Positions 22,783 through 31,426 of a DNA stretch of 64,000 nucleotides are shown here, piece by piece. Numbering within the stretch: position 1 is the stretch's first letter; each line of letters starts with the position of its first letter. Under the pieces are notes generated by a model. That model saw only the letters and a program-made list of their open reading frames with translations. It did not search any database and was not told the DNA's origin. The stretch comes from Reclinomonas americana ATCC 50394 (lineage: Eukaryota > Jakobida > Jakobea > Jakobida): NCBI GenBank assembly GCA_048213135.1, contig PS015009.1:1240001-1304000 (forward strand). Direction: 5' to 3'. Both the position numbers and the translations under genes were made by a program.

Positions 22783-25683
22783 TTAAGGTTGTAAGTCTAA
22801 AGGTATTTTCAAAATGATCGTGGTTCCCGAAGCATTGCCAGCAGCGTCGTACTTATCAACGATTATTTCTTCGATGCCATACAATTCCGCTCTTCTTTTC
22901 GATATCTGCATGCCGCGGCTCTGGTATTCGGTATGCGTTTCATTACGGAGCTGTAATGCTTTCTTTCTTCCCACACCATCGTCGTCGATACTGCAAAACA
23001 GCTTGCCTTCTTTCTTTTCAATTTCGATACAAATCTGTCCTTTCCTGTTCTCGAGGTGCCGGATACCGTGGCGGATAGCGTTTTCCACGTAGGGTTGCAG
23101 GAGCATGGCCGGAACAAATATGTGCTGCCTGTCGAGGTCCTCTCCTGCGGCTACAAAATACGTAAACTTATCATCAAAGCGCAGTGTTTCCAGCTGAAGG
23201 TAATTATCCAGGTACCGCATTTCTTCTTCCAGTGAAATAATGGCGGAGGAGGAATTGTCCAGCGTGCTGCGCAATAGTTCAGAAAATTTATCGAGGTATT
23301 TATCCGCCTGTTTAAAGTCGCCGTCAAACAAAAACCCTTTTATGGAGTTAAGACAATTGAACACAAAATGTGGATTGATCTGTGCTTTAAGGGCCTGCAT
23401 TTCCAGTTCCGACAGTTTTTTCTCCGTCACCACTTTTTCCACCGCGGCCTGCTGCTTTTGCCGGTTTCTCCTTTGCAGGAAAAAAATACTGCCCAGGAAA
23501 ATAAACAGGGCGATAAAGCTCCAGAATATCCCGTTCTTCCAGAAAGGTGTATTGATATAAATGTTGATGGAGGCGGTTTGGGTTGACGGACTGCCATCTC
23601 TTTTCAGGGTTCGTATTTTAATATTGCTGGCCCCGGGCGCCAGGCGACGCAGTTCCAGTACACTTCTTTCCAGCCGCAGCCAGTTGCCATCGTTGATGCT
23701 GTACTGGAATACGGGGTGATAACCCGTAAGATCAACCGCCGAAAATTCGATGGAGATGTCGTTCATATCATAGGGCAGATCATACGACACCGACACCGCT
23801 GTATCCTTACCGTTAATGGTGACCCGTGTTATGAAGGTTTGAATATCGGCAACGGGTAAACGCATTTCGGCAGGCAGGTAACTGATACCGCCGTTGGTAG
23901 CCAGGTAAACGGTGTCACGCTGGGAAAATATCGCATTCACCTGTTCACCGCTGAGCCCGTCGGCAATACCAAAAGCCGTATTGCTGTAGTTAAATTTTCC
24001 ATTGTTGAAGGTGTACCTGATCCGGCTCAGTCCTTTATTCGTACCCAGCCACACTTCACCGGCCTTGCTGCACAGCAGCGATTTACAGGTGTTGCCGGGT
24101 ATAATATCACCAAGGGCTATGCCCGCCACCACATCGCGGTTGCGCAGTACAAAAAGCGAGTCTGCACCCGGACCAACAAAGATGAGGTCGTCGGGTGTAC
24201 TGCACATGGTGTTGATCTTATACGTAAGTCCTTTTTGTTTGGTGCCGTAATAATACAATCCGCCGCCTTCCCACCTGTACAGTCCGTCGTTGGAACCAAT
24301 ATAAACCTGTCCGTTTCTGTCAGCAGCAAGGCTTACCACTCTTTTCCTGATGCTGTCGGTAATGCGGAAATCGGGCAGGTGTACTTTGTAGGTTACCGAA
24401 TGCGTACCCATGGCCATGGTGCTGTCATTGATAAGGAGCGCCGCCTTGGAAGAGCGGTTCTTCGGTCCCTGGAAGGATTCCTGTATCCGGTTGCCGGTTG
24501 TATTAAAAAGATAGGAGCCTGTTTGCGTGGCTACGTATATCCCTTGCCGTAAGTTGATGATATTCCGTACCCAGGTATCGGAGTTGGCGGCGGGTGTGAG
24601 CGAGGTTTTGGTCAGGCCGTACACCCCGTCATAGGCATATACTTCTCCTTTATTATTACCGGTTATATACAGGTTGCCGGTTTTGATGATGGCATTGAAA
24701 TTCTGCTGCAGCACGGGCAGGGCGGTAAAGGAAGATATACGTTTCTGCTGCACTTTGATCAGCCCCGATTCCCGGGAAGACAGCCAGCTGTTGCCATAAT
24801 CATCCTGCAAAACATTGCGGACATTGGAGCCGCTGGAGATGCTTTCACTCAGTTCCAGGGTTTCTGCATTGAGCAGGTACGTAATATCATTAACCGATGT
24901 GATGGTGGGCTGTTTGCCGGTATAACCCAGTATACGGATCTGGAAGGGATAGTCTTTTGTTTTCTCCGGCCGGGGTATGCCCTTATCGTCTATCCTGAAT
25001 TTGGTGATGGTATTGGACTGCCCGATGTACAATACGTCTTTTACTTTTTCACACCACAGGGAAAGCGCCGGGCTGATGCGATCACCTGCCACCAGTTTTC
25101 CGTTCACCAGGTAACGGAAGGAGTCGAGGCAGACCACCAGCAACTGATCACCGTTTACCTGGTATACCCGTATCGGTGGTTGTATGCGCTGGTCTTTATC
25201 CAGTATGGCGCTGTACTCCTTTACTTTATGGTCTTTGTAAATATAGAGGCTGCGCTGGTTGTTGCTGAATGCCATACCGCCATTGTCGAGCACATTGGCA
25301 GTGCTGGTATTGGCCATATTGATTTTGGCGAGTTCGGGGTCTGTGGTGCTGTTCTCGAAACGGTCTTTGGCCTGGTTATAATAAGAAGGTGGTTTGCCAA
25401 AGGGGATAGCCCATACCTGTCCGGCGCTGTCGAGCAATATATCCACGATCTCATTATCGGGCAGCCCCTGCGCTGTGGTGTAAGTACGGAATATCCTGCC
25501 GTCAAAGCGGCTGATGCCAATATCAGTGGCTATCCATAGAAACCCCCGCTTATCGAGCATCGTCCTGTACACGCTATTGCTGGCCAGCCCCTCCTTGGTC
25601 GTATACACAATGGTTTGCGTGGTTTGTGAGAAGGAAGGAAATGCCAGGAGCAGTACGACAATATGGACGATGAGTTTGCGCAC
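22783..25683 (-). CDS. Propeller-sensor histidine kinase (LytS-type)
   Basis: A 966-residue membrane sensor. The chosen GTG at 25683 gives VRKLIVHIVVLLLAFPSFSQ, a proper signal peptide. The frame extends upstream to 25848, but those residues are a His/Pro-rich translation of an intergenic repeat. The order is: periplasmic two-component propeller repeats (GLASNSVYRTMLDKRGFLWIATDIGISRFDG and later ..VWLGTNKGLSRI copies); a Y_Y_Y-like beta domain (about 640-730); one membrane segment (IFWSFIALFIFLGSIFFL); then a His kinase of the LytS type. That kinase has the phospho-His in QINPHFVFNCLNSI and the ATP lid in ENAIRHGIRH and DDDGVG. Partner is the next gene. Confidence 0.93.
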   Translation of the reverse strand: MRKLIVHIVVLLLAFPSFSQTTQTIVYTTKEGLASNSVYRTMLDKRGFLWIATDIGISRFDGRIFRTYTTAQGLPDNEIVDILLDSAGQVWAIPFGKPPSYYNQAKDRFENSTTDPELAKINMANTSTANVLDNGGMAFSNNQRSLYIYKDHKVKEYSAILDKDQRIQPPIRVYQVNGDQLLVVCLDSFRYLVNGKLVAGDRISPALSLWCEKVKDVLYIGQSNTITKFRIDDKGIPRPEKTKDYPFQIRILGYTGKQPTITSVNDITYLLNAETLELSESISSGSNVRNVLQDDYGNSWLSSRESGLIKVQQKRISSFTALPVLQQNFNAIIKTGNLYITGNNKGEVYAYDGVYGLTKTSLTPAANSDTWVRNIINLRQGIYVATQTGSYLFNTTGNRIQESFQGPKNRSSKAALLINDSTMAMGTHSVTYKVHLPDFRITDSIRKRVVSLAADRNGQVYIGSNDGLYRWEGGGLYYYGTKQKGLTYKINTMCSTPDDLIFVGPGADSLFVLRNRDVVAGIALGDIIPGNTCKSLLCSKAGEVWLGTNKGLSRIRYTFNNGKFNYSNTAFGIADGLSGEQVNAIFSQRDTVYLATNGGISYLPAEMRLPVADIQTFITRVTINGKDTAVSVSYDLPYDMNDISIEFSAVDLTGYHPVFQYSINDGNWLRLERSVLELRRLAPGASNIKIRTLKRDGSPSTQTASINIYINTPFWKNGIFWSFIALFIFLGSIFFLQRRNRQKQQAAVEKVVTEKKLSELEMQALKAQINPHFVFNCLNSIKGFLFDGDFKQADKYLDKFSELLRSTLDNSSSAIISLEEEMRYLDNYLQLETLRFDDKFTYFVAAGEDLDRQHIFVPAMLLQPYVENAIRHGIRHLENRKGQICIEIEKKEGKLFCSIDDDGVGRKKALQLRNETHTEYQSRGMQISKRRAELYGIEEIIVDKYDAAGNASGTTIILKIPLDLQP

Positions 25684-25707
25684 CTTATAAAGATAATATG
25701 ATAATGT

Positions 25708-25812
25708 GATGATTTGGGGATGTGCGGATGTGTGAATGAGAAAATGTGCGGGTGTGGGGATATGCGGATGTGCGGATGTGAGGATGAGAGGATGTGAGGA
25801 TATGTGGATGGG
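25708..25812. repeat. Low-complexity GGATGTG array upstream of the sensor kinase
   Basis: About 100 bases consist of loosely repeated 7-9 base words built on GGATGTGCGGATGTG with variants (GTGAATGAG, GTGGGGATATG). There are no regular spacers, so it is not CRISPR. The same word family occurs as an inverted pair at 5842-5981. Here it forms the leader of the kinase gene. Confidence 0.75.
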
Positions 25813-25823
25813 ATAGAGGCAAT

Positions 25824-25855
25824 AAAAAAGCGAAATACATCGCTGCACTTCGCTT
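25824..25855 (-). terminator. Rho-independent terminator of the protease operon
   Basis: On the minus strand AAGCGAA and TTCGCTT pair over a 14-base loop and run into a T-rich tail. It lies about 70 bases after the stop of the protease gene. Confidence 0.65.
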
Positions 25856-25925
25856 ATGTTGGTGGGATTTCTATTTTGGCTGCGGGTAGTAAGTCTTGAT
25901 ACCTGCTATTTGTTACCTGATACCT

Positions 25926-27026
25926 TTACTCAACCAGCCTGTCCAGGCAACCGTACTCTGTTTTCAGCAGGTCATCATACTGGTCGGCGTTTTTGAAAAG
26001 GCGTTCAAACTGTTCCTTTCCATTCTCTGCGGTCATGTCCAGGTCGTACAGGATGCAGCTCAGCACTATGTTCTGGCCGCTGCAGCTGATTACCAGTCCG
26101 TTCATTTTATAGTTTTCTTCCAGCAGGAATTTGTACAGCGGTTTTATTTTAGTACCGTCTGAAGGCATCTGGCAAAGAAAGGCATCGGCGGCAATAAAAT
26201 AATTATCGGGGTTATAAGCGATCTTGATCTTGGCGCTGCCTTCTTCTACTTCCCAGTTGTTGGCACCGTTGCGGGCCAGCTTGATGTCTTTGCCCAGTTC
26301 ACGCAAAACGGTTTCAATGGTTTTAGCTACACCAACGGGTTCGGCTTCTTTTTCCGGCATTTCAGGAAGTTTGACCTCGGTACCGCAACTGGGGCAATAT
26401 TTACCGGAGTCGATATTGGCGGAAGTAACCAGGAAATCGCAGGAAGCACAACGCGTAGTGGCCTGGCCATGGTTGGGCTGGTACAACTGCAGGGCAGTGC
26501 GCAGGTAATTCACCGGCAGTGCAAAACCCAGGTTGTCGCCACCGCGGATGATGAAGGAGTTTACACCAATAATCTCTCCCCTGTCGTTCACCAGCGGGCC
26601 GCCGCTGTTTCCGGGATTGATGGCCGCGTCGATCTGAATGAACTTGAGACCATCGCGGATGCGGTCCACTTTACTGATCACGCCCTGCGTAGCGGTATAG
26701 TTCAGTCCATAAGGATGACCAATAGCAACAATACCATCACCATCTTTCATTTCTTCGTAACGGCCCAGGTGAATATCGGGCAGCGCCGTTCCGGCGGGCG
26801 GTTCCAGGAAAGCCAGGTCATGCTTCCTGTCGGTATACCATACCCGGCTCAGCATTTTAGCGAAGCCTTTACCTTGTATGGTCACTTCCGCGGAATTGTC
26901 CACTACGTGGTTATTGGTAACGATAACATCGAATTCCTTTACATAAAACCCGGTACCGGTGCCGGTTTGCGTGGCTATTTGTATAATGGCGCCCTGGTAT
27001 TTTTCTATAATGTCCTGTGTTGGCAT
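25926..27026 (-). CDS. Cytoplasmic trypsin-like serine protease with zinc ribbon and YbjN-like domain
   Basis: A 366-residue protein with no signal peptide or membrane segment. Residues 1-180 form an HtrA-like chymotrypsin fold with a complete triad: H40 (TNNHVVD), D70 (RKHDLAFLE) and S141 (PGNSGGP). There is no PDZ domain. A zinc ribbon follows (CASC at 193-196, CPSC at 211-214). The last 130 residues resemble a YbjN/type III chaperone-like domain (PLYKFLLEENYKMNGLVI... NADQYDDLLK). The next gene upstream carries a similar domain, and the gap is 23 bases. The combination suggests a regulated intracellular protease; substrate unknown. Confidence 0.85.
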   Translation of the reverse strand: MPTQDIIEKYQGAIIQIATQTGTGTGFYVKEFDVIVTNNHVVDNSAEVTIQGKGFAKMLSRVWYTDRKHDLAFLEPPAGTALPDIHLGRYEEMKDGDGIVAIGHPYGLNYTATQGVISKVDRIRDGLKFIQIDAAINPGNSGGPLVNDRGEIIGVNSFIIRGGDNLGFALPVNYLRTALQLYQPNHGQATTRCASCDFLVTSANIDSGKYCPSCGTEVKLPEMPEKEAEPVGVAKTIETVLRELGKDIKLARNGANNWEVEEGSAKIKIAYNPDNYFIAADAFLCQMPSDGTKIKPLYKFLLEENYKMNGLVISCSGQNIVLSCILYDLDMTAENGKEQFERLFKNADQYDDLLKTEYGCLDRLVE

Positions 27027-27049
27027 ATCGTTTCTTTTACTGCTGCGGT

Positions 27050-28375
27050 TTATTTGGAATCGAAATTCAGGAGTTCGATCTCGGCGATGAAAGTGTGATC
27101 GAAATTGGTAAGGTTGTCGAATTTGAGGTTCGCTGTTTTGAACTCCAGTTTTGGATATTTCTTTTTCCAGGCGTTGATGATCTCGTTGATCCTGTCGGTG
27201 ATCTTATCGTCATCAAACCTGCCATTGCTTTGTTCGTACAGGCGTTCGCTGAAACCCAGCGCCGAAAAATAATCGGCATAATTGACTTGCATAAACAACT
27301 CAAACAATTGCGAAAGCGGCTTGGGCAGACTGTAGCTGTACTGGCAATAGGAGATGCCGTATTCGCATATTTGCTGGGCCAGTAAAGGATGGCCGTTATC
27401 GCGGTACCAGATCATATTGTTGCTGGCGCCGCGAATGGCTTCTGCAACACTGGCGTGGTTTTGCGGGGCTACAATGGCAAAGCTGCTTTTACTGCGGAAC
27501 AGGTTGCGGAAAAAATCTTCTTTGTTGTGAGCGGCGAATTTTTCAATGGCCTCAATCATGGCACTGTTCTTTTCCGTTGCCGGTTTTTCATCTTTTGTAA
27601 AATAGAGTACCGGTATTTTTTCCAGTTCGGCCTGTAAAGATCCTTCGGGTGTTACCAGGTAATCGATACGGAAGGCGAGGGTTAACAGGAGGTAAGAAAT
27701 ACCACCGCTGAATTTTTCCGCGTCGAGTGTTTGTATATACTCAAGCGTATCCTTTATCCATTTTTGCGTGAAGTTGTACTTGACTTCTTTCTCCGCATCA
27801 GGAACAGCTTCCACGTGATCGGCATCAAGTGTTTCGAGGGCGCTGAAATCCTGTACCAGCAAGTCATCCTGTTTATCGGCCTTGGTGGCCAGTTCTTTCA
27901 GCCCGTAATACAGCTTATTGGGATTGGCCGTTTCTATATCGCTGTCGAACCGCATGCACAGGCGCTCGCCATCCAGTGAGTAGCGGCTGTAATACAGTGA
28001 AAAGTTCTGCTCCAGCAGGCGGCGCATTACCGGTACTGAAGGTTGTGCCATACGGGCCAGGGTCACTTCGGCCTGCACATGATCGCCATTACCGGTACCC
28101 CGTACAATTTTAGAGCCCTGGTAAATCTCGAAACTGAAACCGGGCGCCCCGTTATTGCGGCTGAACCTTACATTATCGGCTGCATCATCCCGCAGGTAAT
28201 CAAAAAAGGCCTCAATGCTTTCTTCGTATTTTTTGTCTTTGTAAAGATTGTCGGCATCCGTCCACCGGTTCGTCTTTTCCACCGATTTGTTGTTATCGCT
28301 ATAGCGACCAAAACGTATCGATGGTCTTGTGGCGGCGGGTTCTTTTTTACCCCAGCCAAATAGTTTATCCAGCAT
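27050..28375 (-). CDS. Protein of unknown function with YbjN-like domain (protease partner)
   Basis: A 441-residue soluble protein, first gene of a two-gene operon with the serine protease. The N-terminus is short and basic (LFGWGKKEPAATRP). Residues about 35-60 look like a single TPR-type helix pair (DADNLYKDKKYEESIEAFFDYL). Residues about 90-180 match the C-terminal domain of the protease in pattern: PVMRRLLEQNFSLYYSRYS, a long loop, then ELATKADKQDDLL. The rest is helical with no known motif, containing KFAAHNKEDFFRNLF. The paired domains suggest a shared chaperone-like role or a heterodimer. I do not recognise a named family for the whole protein. Confidence 0.78.
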   Translation of the reverse strand: MLDKLFGWGKKEPAATRPSIRFGRYSDNNKSVEKTNRWTDADNLYKDKKYEESIEAFFDYLRDDAADNVRFSRNNGAPGFSFEIYQGSKIVRGTGNGDHVQAEVTLARMAQPSVPVMRRLLEQNFSLYYSRYSLDGERLCMRFDSDIETANPNKLYYGLKELATKADKQDDLLVQDFSALETLDADHVEAVPDAEKEVKYNFTQKWIKDTLEYIQTLDAEKFSGGISYLLLTLAFRIDYLVTPEGSLQAELEKIPVLYFTKDEKPATEKNSAMIEAIEKFAAHNKEDFFRNLFRSKSSFAIVAPQNHASVAEAIRGASNNMIWYRDNGHPLLAQQICEYGISYCQYSYSLPKPLSQLFELFMQVNYADYFSALGFSERLYEQSNGRFDDDKITDRINEIINAWKKKYPKLEFKTANLKFDNLTNFDHTFIAEIELLNFDSK

Positions 28376-28541
28376 GTATCACAAATTAGGTCAACTAAGT
28401 TATGCAGTTTTGGCGTACCGATAGCATGTGGAGGGGGCATTTTTATCAGTGGCGGCACCCCCTGCCCCGTAAGGCCTTCCGCCAGTCTAAAATAATGCCC
28501 GGGAGTTCGGAAATACCCTGTATTTTAGCCCTGTTATTTTA

Positions 28542-28549
28542 TATATTTG
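28542..28549 (+). promoter_or_regulatory. Bacteroidota-type -7 element for dnaN
   Basis: TATATTTG matches TAnnTTTG exactly, 19 bases before the dnaN ATG. The spacing is nearly the same as at asnS. No clear -33 TTTG was seen. Confidence 0.6.
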
Positions 28550-28567
28550 CGAACTAAAGAAAAATTT

Positions 28568-29683
28568 ATGAAGTTCATCGTTTCCTCATCGGCCCTCCTG
28601 AAGCAGCTGCAACAGATCAGTGGTGTGATCAATGCCAATACGGTGTTGCCCATACTGGAAGATTTCCTTTTCGAGATTGAAAAGAGCAAACTTACCGTTG
28701 TAGCTACCGACCTGGAAACCGTGATGAAAGTTCACCTGGACGTTGAGGCCAAAGACAGCGGCAAGGTTTGTATCCCCGCTAAGATCCTGATGGATTCGCT
28801 GAAAAACATCCCGGAACAACCGCTGACCTTCAATATCGACAAAAATTTCGCGGTGGAGATCACCAGCGATAACGGTAAGTATAAAGTGATGGGCGAAAAC
28901 CCCGATAACTTCCCTAAAGAACCAGCCGCCGACGATGCCAATGCTTTTACCATGAGCTCCTCCGCCCTGGTAACCGCCATTAATAAAACACTGTTTGCCG
29001 TAAGCAATGATGACCTGCGCCCGGCCATGACAGGTGTTTTCTTTGAGCTGGATAAAAAGGGTATCACTTTCGTGGCTACCGATGCACACCGCCTGGTACG
29101 CTACGGCCGCACAGATGTGAGCTGCCCTAAAAAAGACGCTTTCATCGTTCCCAAAAAACCATTGAACCTGCTCAAAAGTGCATTGCCCGACAATGACGAC
29201 GAACTGCAGGTTTCTTATAACAGCAACCACCTGTTTGTGGTGCATGGCGGAACCGAACTGGTATGCCGCCTCATCGATGCCCGTTTCCCCGATTACAAAG
29301 TGGTGATCCCCGCTGATAACCCGTACAAAATGACGGTGAACAAAAGCGATTTTCAAAATGCACTGCGTCGTGTAAGTGTGTTCAGTAATAAAAGCACCAA
29401 CCAGGTAGCGCTTAACATCAGCGGCAGTGAACTGCAACTGGCTGCGCAGGATGTTGACTTCAGTTTTGAGGGTAACGAACGCATGTCGTGCCAGTACGAT
29501 GGTGAAGACCTGCAGATCGCTTTCAATGCCCGTTTCCTGATTGAGATGCTGGGCGGCGCTGATACGCCTGAGGTGAATATGGAGTTAAGTACACCTACTA
29601 AAGCGGGTATCATTAAACCAACAGAGCAGGATGAGAATGAAGAACTGCTGATGCTGGTGATGCCACTGATGCTGAATAATTAA
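28568..29683 (+). CDS. dnaN: DNA polymerase III beta subunit (sliding clamp)
   Basis: A 371-residue ring clamp that holds the replicative polymerase on DNA. Start is MKFIVSSSALLKQLQQISG, seven codons after an upstream ATG, and fits the family. Three clamp folds are present (about 1-120, 130-245, 250-371). Typical stretches are NTVLPILEDFLFEI, LRPAMTGVFFEL...FVATDAHRLV, and a C-terminal LLMLVMPLMLNN in place of the usual MPMRL end. The last residues form part of the peptide-binding pocket, so the L in MPLML is a normal variation. The gene is not near dnaA here. It ends in a strong terminator. Confidence 0.97.
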   Translation: MKFIVSSSALLKQLQQISGVINANTVLPILEDFLFEIEKSKLTVVATDLETVMKVHLDVEAKDSGKVCIPAKILMDSLKNIPEQPLTFNIDKNFAVEITSDNGKYKVMGENPDNFPKEPAADDANAFTMSSSALVTAINKTLFAVSNDDLRPAMTGVFFELDKKGITFVATDAHRLVRYGRTDVSCPKKDAFIVPKKPLNLLKSALPDNDDELQVSYNSNHLFVVHGGTELVCRLIDARFPDYKVVIPADNPYKMTVNKSDFQNALRRVSVFSNKSTNQVALNISGSELQLAAQDVDFSFEGNERMSCQYDGEDLQIAFNARFLIEMLGGADTPEVNMELSTPTKAGIIKPTEQDENEELLMLVMPLMLNN

Positions 29684-29708
29684 TTTCTATTTTCAGATAT
29701 AATTTTGG

Positions 29709-29737
29709 AACCCCGGCAATGCCGGGGTTTTGTTTTT
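29709..29737 (+). terminator. Rho-independent terminator of dnaN
   Basis: AACCCCGGC and GCCGGGGTT form a perfect 9-bp stem with a three-base AAT loop, followed by TTGTTTTTTG. Confidence 0.92.
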
Positions 29738-29924
29738 TGCCGCAAAGAATAAGAGAACGCTAAGGTTGCGCTAAGATATACGCTGAGAACTCCGGACCTC
29801 TGTGTCCTGCGATTAAAAAACATGCTATGTTCTGTGTCTGCCCCTGAAAAAACAACCGGCTTTCCCGCCCGGAATTCCCGGCCTGCTCAAGTGTAATTGC
29901 CCCGGAATTCCAAATATTAATTTT

Positions 29925-29940
29925 TGTTCCACGTGGTTCA
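29925..29940. other. parS-like ParB binding site candidate
   Basis: TGTTCCACGTGGTTCA differs at two positions from the perfect palindrome TGTTCCACGTGGAACA known as a parS site in other bacteria. It lies in the 700-base gap between dnaN and nrdB. Two mismatches fall in one arm, so binding is uncertain. Confidence 0.3.
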
Positions 29941-30030
29941 GTACCAGTAAGGCTTCCGGCACTTTCGCACAGTTTGTGCATAAAATGACAAGGGATGAAA
30001 AAATTCCTTTCGCTAAAATTGTAAAATATT

Positions 30031-30250
30031 ATGGTTGCAGTTTTCCGTTCCCGGTAACTGCATTAAAAGGGAATACCGGTGCAAGTCCGGAACTATCCCC
30101 GTAGCTGTGAGGTGAGGCCGGTAGCAAAGGCAAATCCACTCTTGCTCCACTACCCAGCCCATGTTCGATCTTAGAACCACTGCCGATCCTGGTGCAAGCC
30201 GTTTCAGCGGGAAGGTGATCAACAGCCGACCAAGTCAGAAGACCTGCCAT
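30031..30250 (+). promoter_or_regulatory. Cobalamin (B12) riboswitch upstream of nrdB-nrdA
   Basis: The core segments occur in the right order: GGGAATACCGGTGCAAGTCC near 30069, CCCCGTAGCTGTGA near 30097, CCACTG near 30177, GGGAAGG near 30209, and the B12 box AGTCAGAAGACCTGCC at about 30233-30248. An outer stem can form from ATGG (30031) with CCAT (30247-30250). About 130 bases separate it from the nrdB start. No obvious intrinsic terminator lies there, so control may act on translation or by Rho. It should turn down class I RNR when cobalamin is plentiful. Confidence 0.9.
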
Positions 30251-30382
30251 AATTAATCATACTGTTTTATTGCTTTCGGGTGAAAAGCGCCGAACTGATC
30301 AATTGAAAGGAAATTCCTTCCTGCTGTAATCGGCTCCACTCTTCATCCCCGGCACTTGCTAAATGCTTAATTTTTTTGAACT

Positions 30383-31348
30383 ATGGAGAATGAATTGCTA
30401 TTAAGGGAGAACAAAGACCGTTTTGTGATCCTGCCGATCAACTACCCCCAGATATGGGAACAATATAAAAAGCATGAGGCCAGCTTCTGGACGGCAGAAG
30501 AGATCGACCTCAGCGGTGATATGAAAGACTGGGAAAGCCTCAACGATGGCGAACGCCATTTCATTTCACATGTACTGGCCTTCTTCGCCGCCAGCGACGG
30601 TATTGTGAACGAGAACCTGGCCGTCAACTTCATGAGTGAAGTGCAGCTGCCCGAAGCCCGCTGTTTCTATGGCTTCCAGATCATGATGGAAAACATCCAC
30701 TCAGAAACCTACGCCCTGCTCATCGATACCTATATTAAAGACCCGCAGGAAAAGAACCGCCTCTTCCATGCCATCGATACGGTACCCGCCGTTACTAAAA
30801 AAGCGGAGTGGGCCCTTCGCTGGATCGAGAACGGCACATTCGCTGAAAGGCTTGTGGCCTTTGCCGCCGTGGAAGGTATTTTCTTCAGCGGCAGCTTCTG
30901 CTCCATCTTCTGGTTAAAGAAAAGAGGGTTGATGCCGGGCCTTACCTTCAGCAACGAACTCATCAGCCGCGATGAAGGCCTGCACTGCGAATTCGCCTGC
31001 CTGCTCTACAGCATGCTGCAGAACAAACTCAGCGAAGAACAGGTACACGGCATCATCAGCAACGCAGTTGAAATAGAAAAAGAATTTATTACCGAAGCGC
31101 TGCCCGTAGCCCTAATTGGTATGAACGCCACGCTGATGCAGCAATACATTGAATTTGTTGCCGACCGCTGGCTGGTTGCCCTGGGATACAGCAAGATCTA
31201 CAATGCCGCTAACCCCTTCGACTTCATGGAAATGATATCGCTGCAGGGTAAGACCAACTTTTTTGAAAAACGTGTTGGCGACTACCAGAAATCGGGCGTG
31301 ATGAACAGTTCCGAAGCCAACGCTTTCAGCCTCGACGAAGACTTTTAA
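30383..31348 (+). CDS. nrdB: Class I ribonucleotide reductase, radical-generating beta subunit
   Basis: A 321-residue di-iron ferritin-like protein that makes and stores the radical needed by NrdA. The conserved block [25 protein letters not shown] contains metal ligands E103 and H106 and the radical Tyr110, as in the eukaryote-like group of R2 proteins. Further ligands lie in [14 protein letters not shown]. The C-terminal tail [10 protein letters not shown] matches the peptide that docks onto NrdA. It is the first gene after the B12 riboswitch, with nrdA 78 bases downstream, so both are likely in one B12-controlled transcript. Confidence 0.97.
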   Translation: MENELLLRENKDRFVILPINYPQIWEQYKKHEASFWTAEEIDLSGDMKDWESLNDGERHFISHVLAFFAASDGIVNENLAVNFMSEVQLPEARCFYGFQIMMENIHSETYALLIDTYIKDPQEKNRLFHAIDTVPAVTKKAEWALRWIENGTFAERLVAFAAVEGIFFSGSFCSIFWLKKRGLMPGLTFSNELISRDEGLHCEFACLLYSMLQNKLSEEQVHGIISNAVEIEKEFITEALPVALIGMNATLMQQYIEFVADRWLVALGYSKIYNAANPFDFMEMISLQGKTNFFEKRVGDYQKSGVMNSSEANAFSLDEDF

Positions 31349-31426
31349 TCGCTATCCGCGGTTCCCGGTGCTTACCACATCAACAAGGGAACCGCGGCAT
31401 AGTATCACTATACTAAACCCATTGCC

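Noticed and set aside
25708-25812. Possible CRISPR array
   Set aside because: The units are 7-9 bases with irregular variants, without unique spacers of equal size and without cas genes nearby.
28568-30383. Replication origin beside dnaN
   Set aside because: No cluster of DnaA boxes and no dnaA gene were seen; only one degenerate parS-like site.
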